A DNA stretch of 64,000 nucleotides from an uncultured Ruminococcus sp. (GTDB lineage Bacteria > Bacillota > Clostridia > Oscillospirales > Ruminococcaceae), in NCBI GenBank assembly GCA_902762785.1, contig CACWPL010000013.1, positions 1 through 64,000 on the forward strand. The letters are read 5' to 3'. Of the stretch, positions 20,645 to 29,868 are shown one piece after another. How positions within the stretch are numbered: position 1 is the stretch's first letter; each line of letters opens with the position of its first letter. The notes beneath the pieces are model-generated. The model saw only the letters and a program-made list of their open reading frames with translations. It had not been told where the DNA came from and searched no databases. The position numbers and the translations under genes were made by a program.

Positions 20645-22935
20645 TCTCCATCCTCCTCCCAGAGCATCCAAACGCCGCGGCTGTTCATCCGGCGGCCGTC
20701 CTCATAGTCGATGAACCAGGAGACCGCGCGGTCCTGGGTCACGGTCACGATGTCGCCCTCGGCGGTCGAAGGGGTGGCGTCGGAGGTCTCGAGCGTCACG
20801 GCCGTGACGGCATCGCCGTCGACGCCGGTGACACGGCACCAGAGCAGCTCGATGCCGTAATCGAAGTCGTCCGCGACCTGCTCCTCCACGGGGAACTCCA
20901 CGCGGACGAGCGCATCCTCATGCGGCTCCGCGAGCAGCTCGACGAACTTGGGGAAGGTGGCCTTGGCGAGGCTCATATCGCGGTCGAAGGTGCCCTGCGG
21001 CCGCGGGTAGCGGATCTCCTCCGCCTCGACGAAGGGCGCGAACGTCTCCACGGGGACATCGCCGTCGTCCGTCTTGACGACGAGACGGCATCCGTCCTCC
21101 GTCTGCATCCACGTCAGCGACCAGACCTCGCCCTCTACGCCGCACTCGGCGAAGGGCTCGCCCATATCCGGCATCATCCCCCTCATGACGAGCTGCATCG
21201 AGGCGTTGTTCAGCATATCGCCGAAGCGCTCGTAATGTGCCTCATCGCTCTCGAGGAACATCATCTCGCGCATCCCGAGCGTGCGGAGGCCCATGGTACC
21301 GCAGCCGATACGGCCGGTCTCGGGGTCGCCGAAGAAGTGCAGGCCGAAGAAGTCGTCCGGGGCGGATGCCTCTGCAAAACGGCTGTTGAACTTCACCCAG
21401 GTGTCGGGGAGCGCATGGCCCGTGACAGGGTCGATGACGCACACGAGGTCCGGGCACATGCAGGCGATCATCTGCATCATGACATAGTAGTCGGTCATGA
21501 AGCGGCTGCCGAGGAACAAGTGGAACATGAGCTGGTCGCCGACTCCGATCATCTCATCGAGCGTCTCCTGCGTGAGCGTGCCGAGGGGACGCGCCTCCAG
21601 GGGAGCCTTGGAGAGGTCGACGCCCTGCAAACGCATCTCGCTGTAGACGCCGTTCACCGACCAGGTGGCGTAGATCATCTCGCCATCGGCGCCGTAGTTG
21701 ACCATCTCCGCGCCATCCAGCTCGATCTTCTCGAGCCGCGCACACATCTCGTCGAACGTGGGACGCTGCCCCTCAGCGTGGCAGATGATCTGGACCGCAG
21801 GGATCCGGCGCACGATGCCGTGGATCGAGTTACCTGTCTCGTTGTAGGAGACCGCCTCCTGCGTCTCCTGCGGCAGCTCTGCCTTGAGGAAGTCGGCATA
21901 GTAGGACGTCCCATTGCGCTCGTCGAGGAGACGGGACTGCTCCTCTGCGAACGTATACGCCCACTGGGCGCAGTCCGCGAGCTTGACGCCGCGCTCATCC
22001 TTCGGCAGCGGCAGACGGCAGAGATCGACGTTCTGGGTGCAGCCCTCCTCGTCCTGCGAGGCGATGATCGTCAGCAGGCGCCACATACCGCGGGCGAAGG
22101 TCATGCGGTCGAGCGGGTCGTGGCTCGCGAAGAAGAACGGGAGCGTCTCCTTCATCAGACGCCATCCCTCGATGGAGTCGCGCGTGCTGTACAGCTCGAG
22201 CAGGTAGCCCATGGTGCCGAGGAACTCCGGCTTGCCCTCGATCAGGCGCTTGCAGAGGTCGCCGTAGTAGAACGCCTCGTCGAGCTCGCCCTTGTAGAGG
22301 TAGTGGTGCGCGAGCTCGCCATAGGTGCAGTGCGGCACCTCGGCGCAGCGCATCTTCTTTTCGAGGATGGGCGCGGCGATCCGCAAGGCGCTCTCCGTGT
22401 CGCCCATCTCGAGCGCGAACTCCATGTCGTAGTTCATCTCACAGGCCTGACAGTCGCAGCCCGGGCCGCGGCGTGCGCGGTGGAACTGGTCATAGGCCTT
22501 CATCGCCTCATCATGATCCACATGGCTCAGATACTTGCTCAGCTTCATGTAATAGGTCCGCAGCGTATAGCCGTACTTCTCACAGCGGCGGCGGTACTCT
22601 GCGAAGAGCCGCTCGATCTCCTCACGGCTGATCTGGTGATAGTGGATCATGTTCTCGATGACCCACTTGAAAGCGGTCATCAGGTCGCTCTCGTTCTCGT
22701 CCTGGATCTCGGGGTGCTCGTCGAAGATCTGGAGCATCTCCGGGAAGCAGATGATGGCCTTGAAGCAGTCGTCATGGAAGATGGACTCCTCGAGGTACTT
22801 GTAACGGAAGAAGAAGCGCCAATCGTGCGCCCCGGCCTCATCGGCCTCTTGGAACGCGGACTGGTAGGCTGCGAGCTGCGGCGCACCGTGCGCCATCGCG
22901 CGGATCTCCTCCAACCGCTTTTCTGGTTCAAACAT
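20641..22935 (-). CDS. Helical-repeat (TPR-like) protein with a C-terminal DUF2314/DUF4026-like region
   Basis: The 764-residue cytoplasmic protein has two parts. Residues 1-360 are helical repeats resembling TPR units (WRFFFRYKYLEESIF, FPEMLQIFDEHPEIQDE) and end in DERNGTSYYADFL. Residues 375-764 form a separate alpha/beta region whose end (ELLWCRVTG...GDIVTV...WFIDYEDGRRMNSRGVWML) resembles DUF2314/DUF4026 proteins; this is a pattern match, not a search result. The first part is clearly paralogous to the protein encoded at 22974-24044. It lies 38 bases behind that gene in the HSP90-like operon, so a substrate-adaptor or co-chaperone role is conceivable. Function unknown. Confidence 0.75.
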   Translation of the reverse strand: MFEPEKRLEEIRAMAHGAPQLAAYQSAFQEADEAGAHDWRFFFRYKYLEESIFHDDCFKAIICFPEMLQIFDEHPEIQDENESDLMTAFKWVIENMIHYHQISREEIERLFAEYRRRCEKYGYTLRTYYMKLSKYLSHVDHDEAMKAYDQFHRARRGPGCDCQACEMNYDMEFALEMGDTESALRIAAPILEKKMRCAEVPHCTYGELAHHYLYKGELDEAFYYGDLCKRLIEGKPEFLGTMGYLLELYSTRDSIEGWRLMKETLPFFFASHDPLDRMTFARGMWRLLTIIASQDEEGCTQNVDLCRLPLPKDERGVKLADCAQWAYTFAEEQSRLLDERNGTSYYADFLKAELPQETQEAVSYNETGNSIHGIVRRIPAVQIICHAEGQRPTFDEMCARLEKIELDGAEMVNYGADGEMIYATWSVNGVYSEMRLQGVDLSKAPLEARPLGTLTQETLDEMIGVGDQLMFHLFLGSRFMTDYYVMMQMIACMCPDLVCVIDPVTGHALPDTWVKFNSRFAEASAPDDFFGLHFFGDPETGRIGCGTMGLRTLGMREMMFLESDEAHYERFGDMLNNASMQLVMRGMMPDMGEPFAECGVEGEVWSLTWMQTEDGCRLVVKTDDGDVPVETFAPFVEAEEIRYPRPQGTFDRDMSLAKATFPKFVELLAEPHEDALVRVEFPVEEQVADDFDYGIELLWCRVTGVDGDAVTAVTLETSDATPSTAEGDIVTVTQDRAVSWFIDYEDGRRMNSRGVWMLWEEDGE

Positions 22936-22973
22936 GAGGGATACCTCCTTTATTTTTGGTCTATCGGATAGGC

Positions 22974-24044
22974 TCAGGTCGGCAGCATGTCGACCAGGTC
23001 CATGTAATAGCGGGAGCCGTTGCGGTCGTCGAACTTGGCGGCCTGCTCACGAGCTGCGGCGGTCGCCCAGGCAGAGAGCGCGGCGCGGTCGCCGGATGCC
23101 AGCAGCGCGGCAGGCTCCGGATCGTTCACCGGGATGCGGACATCGTCGAGCGGGAGAGCATCGTCCCGGATGCGGGCGAACAGATGCGCCATCCCGGTCG
23201 CGAAGCGGACGCGCAGCCACGGGTTCTTGGACGCCAGGTACATGTCATAGTGCGCATTGAACAGCGCGATGCCGCGCGGCACGTCCTCGTGGGCCCAGAG
23301 GGACAGGAGCATTCCGATGCTGTCGAGGAAATACAGGTCGCCCTTGACGCGCGGCTCCAGGCGTTCGGCGATGTCCCGTGCCTTCTCCCAGAGTCCCTCC
23401 AACAGATAATACTCCAAAAAGTCGCAATAGGTCGCCATCGGCAGCGTAGACGCCTTGAGCTTGCCCTCGAACACCGGGCGGGCAGCCTCGAGCGCCTTCT
23501 CCTCCTCCCCGATGGAAAGGTAGTAGGCGGCCGTGAAATCCGCCCCGATCGCCTTGCCGTCCGAGACGCTGTCGAACGGCGTTTGCAGGTAGCGGGCAAA
23601 CTCGCGTGCGGCGATGCCCTTGTCGACGTTCAGGTAGTAGAGGGCGCGCTTGTGGTGGTAGATGTTGAGGCTGTGCCCCTGCTCGAGGAGGCGCTTGCGG
23701 AAGAGGCGGAAGTAGTCGTCGATCTGTGCGCGGGAGATGGACGGGAACTCCGTGACGGCCTCGACGATCCAGCGGAAGCAGATCAGCAGCGAATGGGCGA
23801 TCTGCCCGTCCTCCTGGAGCGTGGGCGATTCGTCGTAGAGCTGGAGCATCTCCGGGAAGGTGATGAGCGCATGGAGGCGGTCACCGCAGAAGATGGATTC
23901 CTCGATATGGTCATAGCGGAACCAGAACCGCCATTTCAGGTCCTGCTTCTCGTCGGCTTGACGGATGGCGTCGCGGATGGCGTTGAGACGCGGCGTACCG
24001 CGCTCGAACGACTCGAACGACTCCTCTAATTGCTGAAAGGTCAT
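22974..24044 (-). CDS. Helical-repeat (TPR-like) protein, paralogue of its downstream neighbour
   Basis: The 356-residue soluble protein matches the N-terminal half of the neighbouring 764-residue protein along its whole length: WRFWFRYDHIEESIF and FPEMLQLYDESPTLQED align with WRFFFRYKYLEESIF and FPEMLQIFDEHPEIQDE, and both end in D-RNGS/T-YY. It lacks the C-terminal region of the larger protein. The repeated aromatic/leucine pattern fits TPR-like alpha-helical hairpins. It begins 12 bases after the HSP90-like gene. In eukaryotes TPR proteins are HSP90 partners; the parallel here is inference. Confidence 0.75.
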   Translation of the reverse strand: MTFQQLEESFESFERGTPRLNAIRDAIRQADEKQDLKWRFWFRYDHIEESIFCGDRLHALITFPEMLQLYDESPTLQEDGQIAHSLLICFRWIVEAVTEFPSISRAQIDDYFRLFRKRLLEQGHSLNIYHHKRALYYLNVDKGIAAREFARYLQTPFDSVSDGKAIGADFTAAYYLSIGEEEKALEAARPVFEGKLKASTLPMATYCDFLEYYLLEGLWEKARDIAERLEPRVKGDLYFLDSIGMLLSLWAHEDVPRGIALFNAHYDMYLASKNPWLRVRFATGMAHLFARIRDDALPLDDVRIPVNDPEPAALLASGDRAALSAWATAAAREQAAKFDDRNGSRYYMDLVDMLPT

Positions 24045-24056
24045 GGTATCCCTCCT

Positions 24057-25835
24057 TCAGGAAACGCCCCACTCGATCAGGCGGATCAGGTCCTCATTGA
24101 GGAGCGCCATCTCCCCGCCCTGGAGCGGGAACCGCCCCGTCAGCAGCGCCTGGACATACAGGATCTGGAGGCAGACGCGGACCTTCTCGGCATCCTCGAG
24201 CGCGGCGAGTCGGCGGATCAGCGGCGCGCTCCAGTTGAGGAAGAGCGTGGCGCGATGGTCCTTGAACTCCTCGGCGAAGCTCGAGAGCATGGACGCGAAG
24301 AGCTCGTTGGAATGCTCCTGCGAACGGCGGATCTCGCGCAGCGTCTCGGCGTCCTCATCGAGCATATAGAACACAGGCATCGTGTTCGGCGAGAAGATCT
24401 TGAGCTGGGCATCGCAGTCGAACTGCGCGAGCATGTCGCGTGCGGTACGCAGGAGAGCGGCGGCCTCGGTGTGGGCGTCGGTCTGGGGCTCGGTCAGGTA
24501 GTCCGAGAGCGCCTCGGTCTGGAGCGGTGCCAGCTCAAGGACGCCGTAGGTCTCCTGGATCTTCTCAAGGAGCGGCGTGTCATAGACGTAGCAGGTGTTG
24601 ACGAGGAGCTGTCCCTGTGCGAGCATGATGGCGGCCGTGCGGTGGAACTGGTTGATGTCCCCCGTGTAGAAAACGGCGCCGGTGCGTGCCATGAGCTCGC
24701 GGCCGGTCAGCTCGCCCATGTTCGTCTCGAAGCGCATGAATTGGATGAATGTGCGGAAGAACTCATCGTCCTCGGCGGCCATGGACTTGATGGCCATGTA
24801 GTGGACACGGATGATCCGCTCGAGGAGCGCACGGTCCCGCTCGGCCAGTCCAAGGAGGTAGGTCGAGATGCAGCGGCTCAGCTCCTCGCGTGCCTCGGCG
24901 AGGAGCTCGTCCTCGTAGAAGCTCTCGCGCGAGGCGGTCGGGCGGAGCTTGGTGGTGTTGAGGAAGCAGCGCATGAAGCCCGACCACTTGGGCAGGATCG
25001 CGTCACCGTCCTCGGTCAGGAGCATGTTCTTGAGGTAGATGCGGTGCTGTGCCTTGGCATGGAGCGAGACGGCATGCGGCAGGATGTAGGCCACGCCGCT
25101 GAACAGTCCCTTCTCGGATTCGAGCGGGATATAGCCCATAAAGTCCGTATCGAAGATCTCCTTGCCGAGCGCGAGGATGCTCTCGGCCTCGGTGCCGCCG
25201 GCGGCGAAGCGCTCATTGATGCGGTAGGGATCGCCGTCCGTCTGCATGGTGATGGGGAGCGGGATGGGGAGGCCGTAATAGCGGATGAGGTCGCAGATGC
25301 GGTCCTCCTGGAAATACTCCTCGGCGCCCTTCTTCGCACGGATGATGACGCTCGTGCCGACCTCGGGCTTCTCCTCGAGGGGGAGCGGGTCGATGGTGTA
25401 GGTGCCGTCCGGCTTGCCGCGAAAGACCCACGCCTTATCGGGCTCCTTGACGGAGCGGGTGTGGATGCAGATCTCGTCCGTGACCATGAAGCACGAGAGC
25501 AGGCCGATGCCGAAGCGGCCGATGTAGTCCTCATAGATGCGCCCCGTCTCGAGGTCGCGCTTGGAGCTCTGTCCGATGACGGCGAGGAACCGATGGATCT
25601 CGGCATCCGTGAGGCCGGAGCCGGTATCCGTGAAGGAGAGCTGCTCGCCGGGGACGAGGCGGATGGCGATGGTACCATCCCGGTACTTCGGCTCATGCTT
25701 GCGGCGCTCGCTGACGGCGTCGACGGCGTTCTGGAGCAGCTCGCGCAGGAAGACCTCTGGGCTGCTGTAAAGGTGATTGGAGAGGATGTCGATCATCCCG
25801 CCCAGGTTGACTTGGAATACGAATGGTCCGTCCAT
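24057..25835 (-). CDS. HSP90/HtpG-like ATPase
   Basis: The 592-residue protein has the GHKL ATPase domain of HSP90: the N box RELLQNAVDA with catalytic Glu32 and Asn36, FTDTGSGL (Asp70) and the lid glycine motif GRFGIGLLS (107-114). The middle domain follows, with Arg303 in ASRESF at the place of the ATPase-stimulating arginine. It is shorter than HtpG (about 620-640), its motifs are diverged (DTGSG for DNGIG, GRFGIG for GQFGVG) and the C-terminal dimerisation part is atypical. It resembles the non-canonical HSP90 family proteins known from some actinobacteria. ATG 25835 follows GGAGG. It is the first gene of a five-gene operon with two TPR-like proteins. Confidence 0.88.
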   Translation of the reverse strand: MDGPFVFQVNLGGMIDILSNHLYSSPEVFLRELLQNAVDAVSERRKHEPKYRDGTIAIRLVPGEQLSFTDTGSGLTDAEIHRFLAVIGQSSKRDLETGRIYEDYIGRFGIGLLSCFMVTDEICIHTRSVKEPDKAWVFRGKPDGTYTIDPLPLEEKPEVGTSVIIRAKKGAEEYFQEDRICDLIRYYGLPIPLPITMQTDGDPYRINERFAAGGTEAESILALGKEIFDTDFMGYIPLESEKGLFSGVAYILPHAVSLHAKAQHRIYLKNMLLTEDGDAILPKWSGFMRCFLNTTKLRPTASRESFYEDELLAEAREELSRCISTYLLGLAERDRALLERIIRVHYMAIKSMAAEDDEFFRTFIQFMRFETNMGELTGRELMARTGAVFYTGDINQFHRTAAIMLAQGQLLVNTCYVYDTPLLEKIQETYGVLELAPLQTEALSDYLTEPQTDAHTEAAALLRTARDMLAQFDCDAQLKIFSPNTMPVFYMLDEDAETLREIRRSQEHSNELFASMLSSFAEEFKDHRATLFLNWSAPLIRRLAALEDAEKVRVCLQILYVQALLTGRFPLQGGEMALLNEDLIRLIEWGVS

Positions 25836-25885
25836 AGGGACCTCCTTTTCTGCCGGACAGTCTCCGGCGTGATAGCCATACCTCT

Positions 25886-25914
25886 ATCATACCATATTTT
25901 CAAAGGAATTACAA
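25886..25914 (-). promoter_or_regulatory. Promoter of the HSP90-like operon
   Basis: On the minus strand TTGTAA (25909-25914) and TATGAT (25886-25891) are separated by 17 bases. No CIRCE-type or other heat-shock repeat was seen near it. Confidence 0.75.
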
Positions 25915-25984
25915 GAGGGATCCTCCAAAAAAGACGCCGTCTATCAGAAATGCCCAGCGGCACGACCATTTACGGTCAACATGA

Positions 25985-26013
25985 TTGACATTTTGGGGGA
26001 AGTGTGCTATAAT
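25985..26013 (+). promoter_or_regulatory. Consensus promoter of the vWA/CDF operon
   Basis: TTGACA (25985-25990) and TATAAT (26008-26013) are 17 bases apart, diverging from the HSP90-like operon. Confidence 0.92.
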
Positions 26014-26101
26014 GGAAGGAGCCGCGAGGGAGATCCTCTGGCGGCGTTTCGACGCATTTTTCACGAATGGGAGATGCGATCTGATCGGGGGTGTGCCTAG
26101 C

Positions 26102-26803
26102 GTGAAACAGGAAACCATCATCAAGCTCGCCGTGTTCAATGTCATCTTCGTCATCGCGGAGGTCGTCATGTTCTCGCGGGGGCTCGGGAATCTGGCCAGC
26201 GATCCGCTGACCGCACTGGTCATCGGGGCCGCGAGCCTTGCCGCGTTCATCGGGGTGAACTATTGGATCCTCGTCTCGTCCGGCAAGCGGAAGGCCGTCA
26301 AGACCGACAAGCTCAAAAATGCGCAGGATTACCGCGAGGCGCTCGAGAGCTGGCAGGGGCCCAAGAATCCCTTCAACAACGAGCTCCGTGAGGCCATCCA
26401 TCAGCTTGACCTCTACTACCAGAAGCAGACCGCCCTCAAGGCGCTGCTCGGCGACCAGGCGAAGGAGCCCGGCAACCCCTTCCTCTCCGTGAGCGAGGAC
26501 GTGCAGGGGTGCCTTTTCTCCAATATGAAGAAGCTGCTCAACCGCATGACCATCCTCGACCCCGAGGATCACAGCAAGATGCCGCTGCACACGGAGTTCA
26601 TCCACCATGTGCTCGGGCAGAACAAGCAGCTCCTCTCACAGTACGACAACCTCATCATCGAGATCTCGCAGATCGGCGATTCCAAGGACCTTGAGAATCT
26701 CCATCTCGAGAACATCACGGACGCGCTCCGCGAGCTCCGCAGCGAGCAGGTGCCGCATACCGAGATGATGCAGGGGCTCATGCAGCAGGGCGGCGAGGAC
26801 TGA
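26102..26803 (+). CDS. Two-helix membrane protein of unknown function
   Basis: The 233-residue protein has two membrane segments (about residues 6-25 and 35-55) and then a cytoplasmic, largely helical region rich in Leu, Gln and Glu. No known domain was recognised. The start is probably GTG 26102 behind a weak GGGGGTG site; upstream in-frame codons overlap the promoter or lack a ribosome-binding site. It is the first gene of the operon with the vWA protein and the CDF transporter, 50 bases ahead of the former. Confidence 0.6.
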   Translation: MKQETIIKLAVFNVIFVIAEVVMFSRGLGNLASDPLTALVIGAASLAAFIGVNYWILVSSGKRKAVKTDKLKNAQDYREALESWQGPKNPFNNELREAIHQLDLYYQKQTALKALLGDQAKEPGNPFLSVSEDVQGCLFSNMKKLLNRMTILDPEDHSKMPLHTEFIHHVLGQNKQLLSQYDNLIIEISQIGDSKDLENLHLENITDALRELRSEQVPHTEMMQGLMQQGGED

Positions 26804-26853
26804 CGTCCCTGCCTTGACATATCTACGACATCTACAGGATAAGGAGGATCATC

Positions 26854-28554
26854 ATGGCATCTAACGAATCGAAGACCCTAGGCGCACTGATCGGCATCGG
26901 TGCGGTCGTGCTCGCTGCCATCATCGGCGGCGTCGTCGTGACCAATAACCTCGGCAAGACCACCTACGAGATCTCGGAGGAGGAGGCGCTGCACAAGATG
27001 GATAAGCTCCTGCGCAACGTCAACGTGACCGAGACCACGCCCCGCAAGGCGACCGTCGACCTCTCGGCCAACTCCCTTGCCAGCTCGCTCCCGGACATCA
27101 ATGAGTATCCCCTCAGCGTGACCGGCGAGGGGCAGGTCAACATCGAGATCTTCGCCTCTCCCGAGAAGGCCGGCTCCGGTACGGACGGCTGGCTCAATGA
27201 GTGTGCCAAGTCCTTCAATTCCCAGCGCAACAGGACGGCCTCCGGCGAGACCATGTCCGTCTCTGTCCGCAGCATCTCCTCCGGCATGGGCTCGGACTAC
27301 ATCGTCTCCGGCAAGTATCTGCCCGACGCCTACACGCCCTCCAACAGCATGTGGGGCGCGATGGCCAATGCCAACGGCGCAGAGCTCTCCACCGCCAAGG
27401 GCACGGACCGTCTGGTCGGCAATGTCGCCGGCATCCTGCTCTCGGACGGCATGATCAAGACCCTGACCGCCGACTACGGCGAGATCACCATCGAGACCAT
27501 CACCCGCGCCGCACAGGACGGCAAGGTCTCCATGGGCTATACCTACCCCTATACCAGCTCCACCGGCCTGAACTTCCTCGTCAGCTCGCTCTACAGCTTC
27601 GACTCAGCCGACCCGCTGAGCGGCACGGCCGTCGAGGAGTTCCAGAAATTTCAGGCGAACGTGCCCTTCGTCTGCTACACCACCCAGCAGATGCGCGGGG
27701 CGATGTCCTCCGGCTCGCTCAATGCGTGCATCATGGAGTATCAGACCTACGTCAACGATTCCTCGCTCCAGAAGGACTATGAGTTCTACCCCTTCGGTGC
27801 CCGTCACGACAACCCGCTCTATGAGGTCGGGAACATCGGTGCCGAGAAGGAGGAGGTGCTCGTCGCATTCAAGGACTACTGCCTCGCTGCCGAGCAGCAG
27901 AAGGCTGCGACCCGCTACGGCTTCAACCAGCTCGACACCTACAAGGCCGCTGTCCCGGAGTTCGATGCGGTGACGCTCCTCAATGCCCAGCAGCTCTGGA
28001 AGGACGAGAAGGACTCCGGCCGTCCTGTCGTGGCCGTGTTCGTGGCTGACGTGTCCGGCAGCATGAGCGGTGACCCGCTCCAGCGCCTCAAGACCTCCCT
28101 GATGTCCGCCTCGCAGTACATCAACAGCGACAACTACATCGGCCTGGTCTCCTACAGCAGCGATGTCCAGGTCTGCCTGCCGATCAACAAGTTCGACCTC
28201 GACCAGCGCTCCTACTTCGCGGGCGCGGTGCAGGATCTGTCGGCGGCCGGCTCCACCTGTACCTATGATGCCGTGCTCCAGGGCGTGAAGATGCTCCAGG
28301 ACGCCAAGGCGAACATCCCGGATGCCAAGCTGATGCTCTTCGTCCTCAGCGACGGTGAGACGAACGTCGGCTCCTCGCTCCATGACATCAGCAGTGTCGT
28401 CAAGGCGCTGAACATCCCGGTCTACACCATCGGCTACAACGCCGATCTCTCCGAGCTGGGCGACCTGTCCGCCATCAACGAGGCCGCGACCATCGACGCC
28501 GATTCCGAGGATGTCGTCTACAAGCTCAGTGCGCTCTTCAACGCACAGATGTAA
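26854..28554 (+). CDS. Membrane-anchored solute-binding-like protein with a von Willebrand factor A domain
   Basis: The 566-residue protein has one N-terminal membrane helix (about residues 8-30), an extracytoplasmic region resembling extracellular solute-binding proteins (about 85-370; for example NIEIFASPEKAGSGTDGWLNE and MGYTYPYTSSTGLNFL) and a C-terminal vWA domain (about 388-566). The metal-binding MIDAS site is intact (DVSGSMSG, with a later TYD and SDGETN). Such proteins bind ligands or partner proteins at the cell surface in a divalent-cation-dependent way. ATG 26854 follows AAGGAGG. It lies between a two-helix protein and a CDF metal transporter. Function unknown. Confidence 0.8.
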   Translation: MASNESKTLGALIGIGAVVLAAIIGGVVVTNNLGKTTYEISEEEALHKMDKLLRNVNVTETTPRKATVDLSANSLASSLPDINEYPLSVTGEGQVNIEIFASPEKAGSGTDGWLNECAKSFNSQRNRTASGETMSVSVRSISSGMGSDYIVSGKYLPDAYTPSNSMWGAMANANGAELSTAKGTDRLVGNVAGILLSDGMIKTLTADYGEITIETITRAAQDGKVSMGYTYPYTSSTGLNFLVSSLYSFDSADPLSGTAVEEFQKFQANVPFVCYTTQQMRGAMSSGSLNACIMEYQTYVNDSSLQKDYEFYPFGARHDNPLYEVGNIGAEKEEVLVAFKDYCLAAEQQKAATRYGFNQLDTYKAAVPEFDAVTLLNAQQLWKDEKDSGRPVVAVFVADVSGSMSGDPLQRLKTSLMSASQYINSDNYIGLVSYSSDVQVCLPINKFDLDQRSYFAGAVQDLSAAGSTCTYDAVLQGVKMLQDAKANIPDAKLMLFVLSDGETNVGSSLHDISSVVKALNIPVYTIGYNADLSELGDLSAINEAATIDADSEDVVYKLSALFNAQM

Positions 28555-28566
28555 GGAAGTGAGATC

Positions 28567-29706
28567 ATGGCCGAGGCCAACAATGCATCCCAAACGAACG
28601 CCCCCTCACGAGACAAGGTCATCATCCGCACGAGCTTCATCGGCATCGGTGCGAACCTGCTGCTGGCGGCTTTCAAGGCGGTCGTCGGGCTGCTGTCGCA
28701 CTCCATCGCCATCGTCCTCGATGCGGTGAACAACCTGAGCGACGCCCTGTCGTCCGTCATCACCATCGTGGGGACCAAGCTGGCGGGACGCCGCCCGGAT
28801 AAGAAGCACCCCCTCGGCTATGGAAGGATCGAGTTCCTGTCCGCGATGATCGTGGCGGCGATCGTGCTGTATGCCGGTATCGCGTCCGGCGTAGAGAGCC
28901 TCAAAAAGCTCTTCGCCCCGGAGACGCCCGACTATGACATCGCGACACTGATCGTGGTCGGTGCGGCCGTGGCCGTCAAGATCCTGCTCGGGCGCTACGT
29001 CAAGGGCGTGGGCGAGAAGGTCGGCTCGGCGGCGCTCGTCGCCTCGGGGTCGGATGCGTCGTTCGACGCCATCCTCTCCGTCGCGACGCTATTCTGCGCG
29101 GTCCTGTTCATGGTCTGGGGCATCCAGCTCGAGGCCGTGGTCGGCGTGGTCATCTCCATCGTCATCATCAAGGCCGGTGTCGAGATGCTCGCGGAGACGC
29201 TCGACGAGATTCTCGGCAAGCGCCTCGATGCGGAGACGATCGCCACTGTGCGTGATGCCGTCTGTGAGGACCCGGACGTCCACGGGGCGTATGACCTGAT
29301 CCTGCACAGCTATGGCCCGGAGAAGCTGGTCGGCTCGGTGCATGTCGAGGTCGCGGACACCATGACCGCCGATGCGATCGACCTCATGGAGCGGCGCATC
29401 GCACGGCATGTCTATGAGAAGTGCGGCGTGATGCTCACAGGCATCGGCATCTATTCGATGAACACGACCAGTGACGAGGTACGCACGATGCGGACACGTC
29501 TGACCGAGCTCATCATGGCGCATGAGGGCGTGCTCCAGATGCACGGTTTCCATGCTGATACAGAGGCCAAAACGGCGACCTTCGATGTCATCATCGACTA
29601 TGCCCTCGCCGACCGGGACTCGCTCTATGCCCACATCTCCCAGGACGCGCGCGAGGCCTACCCGGATTACACCTTCCACATCACCCTCGACATCGACCTG
29701 CTGTGA
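28567..29706 (+). CDS. Cation diffusion facilitator (CDF) family metal transporter
   Basis: The 379-residue protein has about six membrane segments in its first 215 residues and a cytoplasmic C-terminal domain. CDF signatures are SHSIAIVLDAVNNLSDALSS in helix 2, KKHPLGYGRIEFLSA, and the cytoplasmic GSVHVEVADTMTADAIDL. These proton antiporters export Zn, Mn, Fe or related ions. The helix-2 metal site has Asp-x3-Asp-type spacing with Asn, which does not fix the metal. An extra C-terminal ACT-like stretch follows the usual domain. It begins 12 bases after the vWA gene and ends the operon at a strong terminator. Confidence 0.92.
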   Translation: MAEANNASQTNAPSRDKVIIRTSFIGIGANLLLAAFKAVVGLLSHSIAIVLDAVNNLSDALSSVITIVGTKLAGRRPDKKHPLGYGRIEFLSAMIVAAIVLYAGIASGVESLKKLFAPETPDYDIATLIVVGAAVAVKILLGRYVKGVGEKVGSAALVASGSDASFDAILSVATLFCAVLFMVWGIQLEAVVGVVISIVIIKAGVEMLAETLDEILGKRLDAETIATVRDAVCEDPDVHGAYDLILHSYGPEKLVGSVHVEVADTMTADAIDLMERRIARHVYEKCGVMLTGIGIYSMNTTSDEVRTMRTRLTELIMAHEGVLQMHGFHADTEAKTATFDVIIDYALADRDSLYAHISQDAREAYPDYTFHITLDIDLL

Positions 29707-29729
29707 CGGCAGGCCTAACAGACGAACGA

Positions 29730-29762
29730 ACGCACGCAGGCACTCCCCTGCGTGCGTTTTTT
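29730..29762 (+). terminator. Terminator of the vWA/CDF operon
   Basis: A perfect 11-bp stem (29730-29740 with 29747-29757) is followed by six Ts. Confidence 0.95.
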
Positions 29763-29784
29763 GCGGTCCGACTGCACGTGCCTA

Positions 29785-29813
29785 TTGACAATTCCCCAAA
29801 AATATGCTATCAT
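29785..29813 (+). promoter_or_regulatory. Promoter of the HTH-flavodoxin-PNPOx operon
   Basis: TTGACA (29785-29790) and TATCAT (29808-29813) are 17 bases apart. Confidence 0.88.
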
Positions 29814-29868
29814 AGTATGTGAGATCTTAGCACGATCTACTACAAAACAAAAAATGGAGGGAACTACC

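Noticed and set aside
26814..26843. TTGACA at 26814 as a promoter for the vWA gene
   Set aside because: No acceptable -10 hexamer occurs at 16-18 bases spacing; the gene is more likely read from the promoter at 25985.
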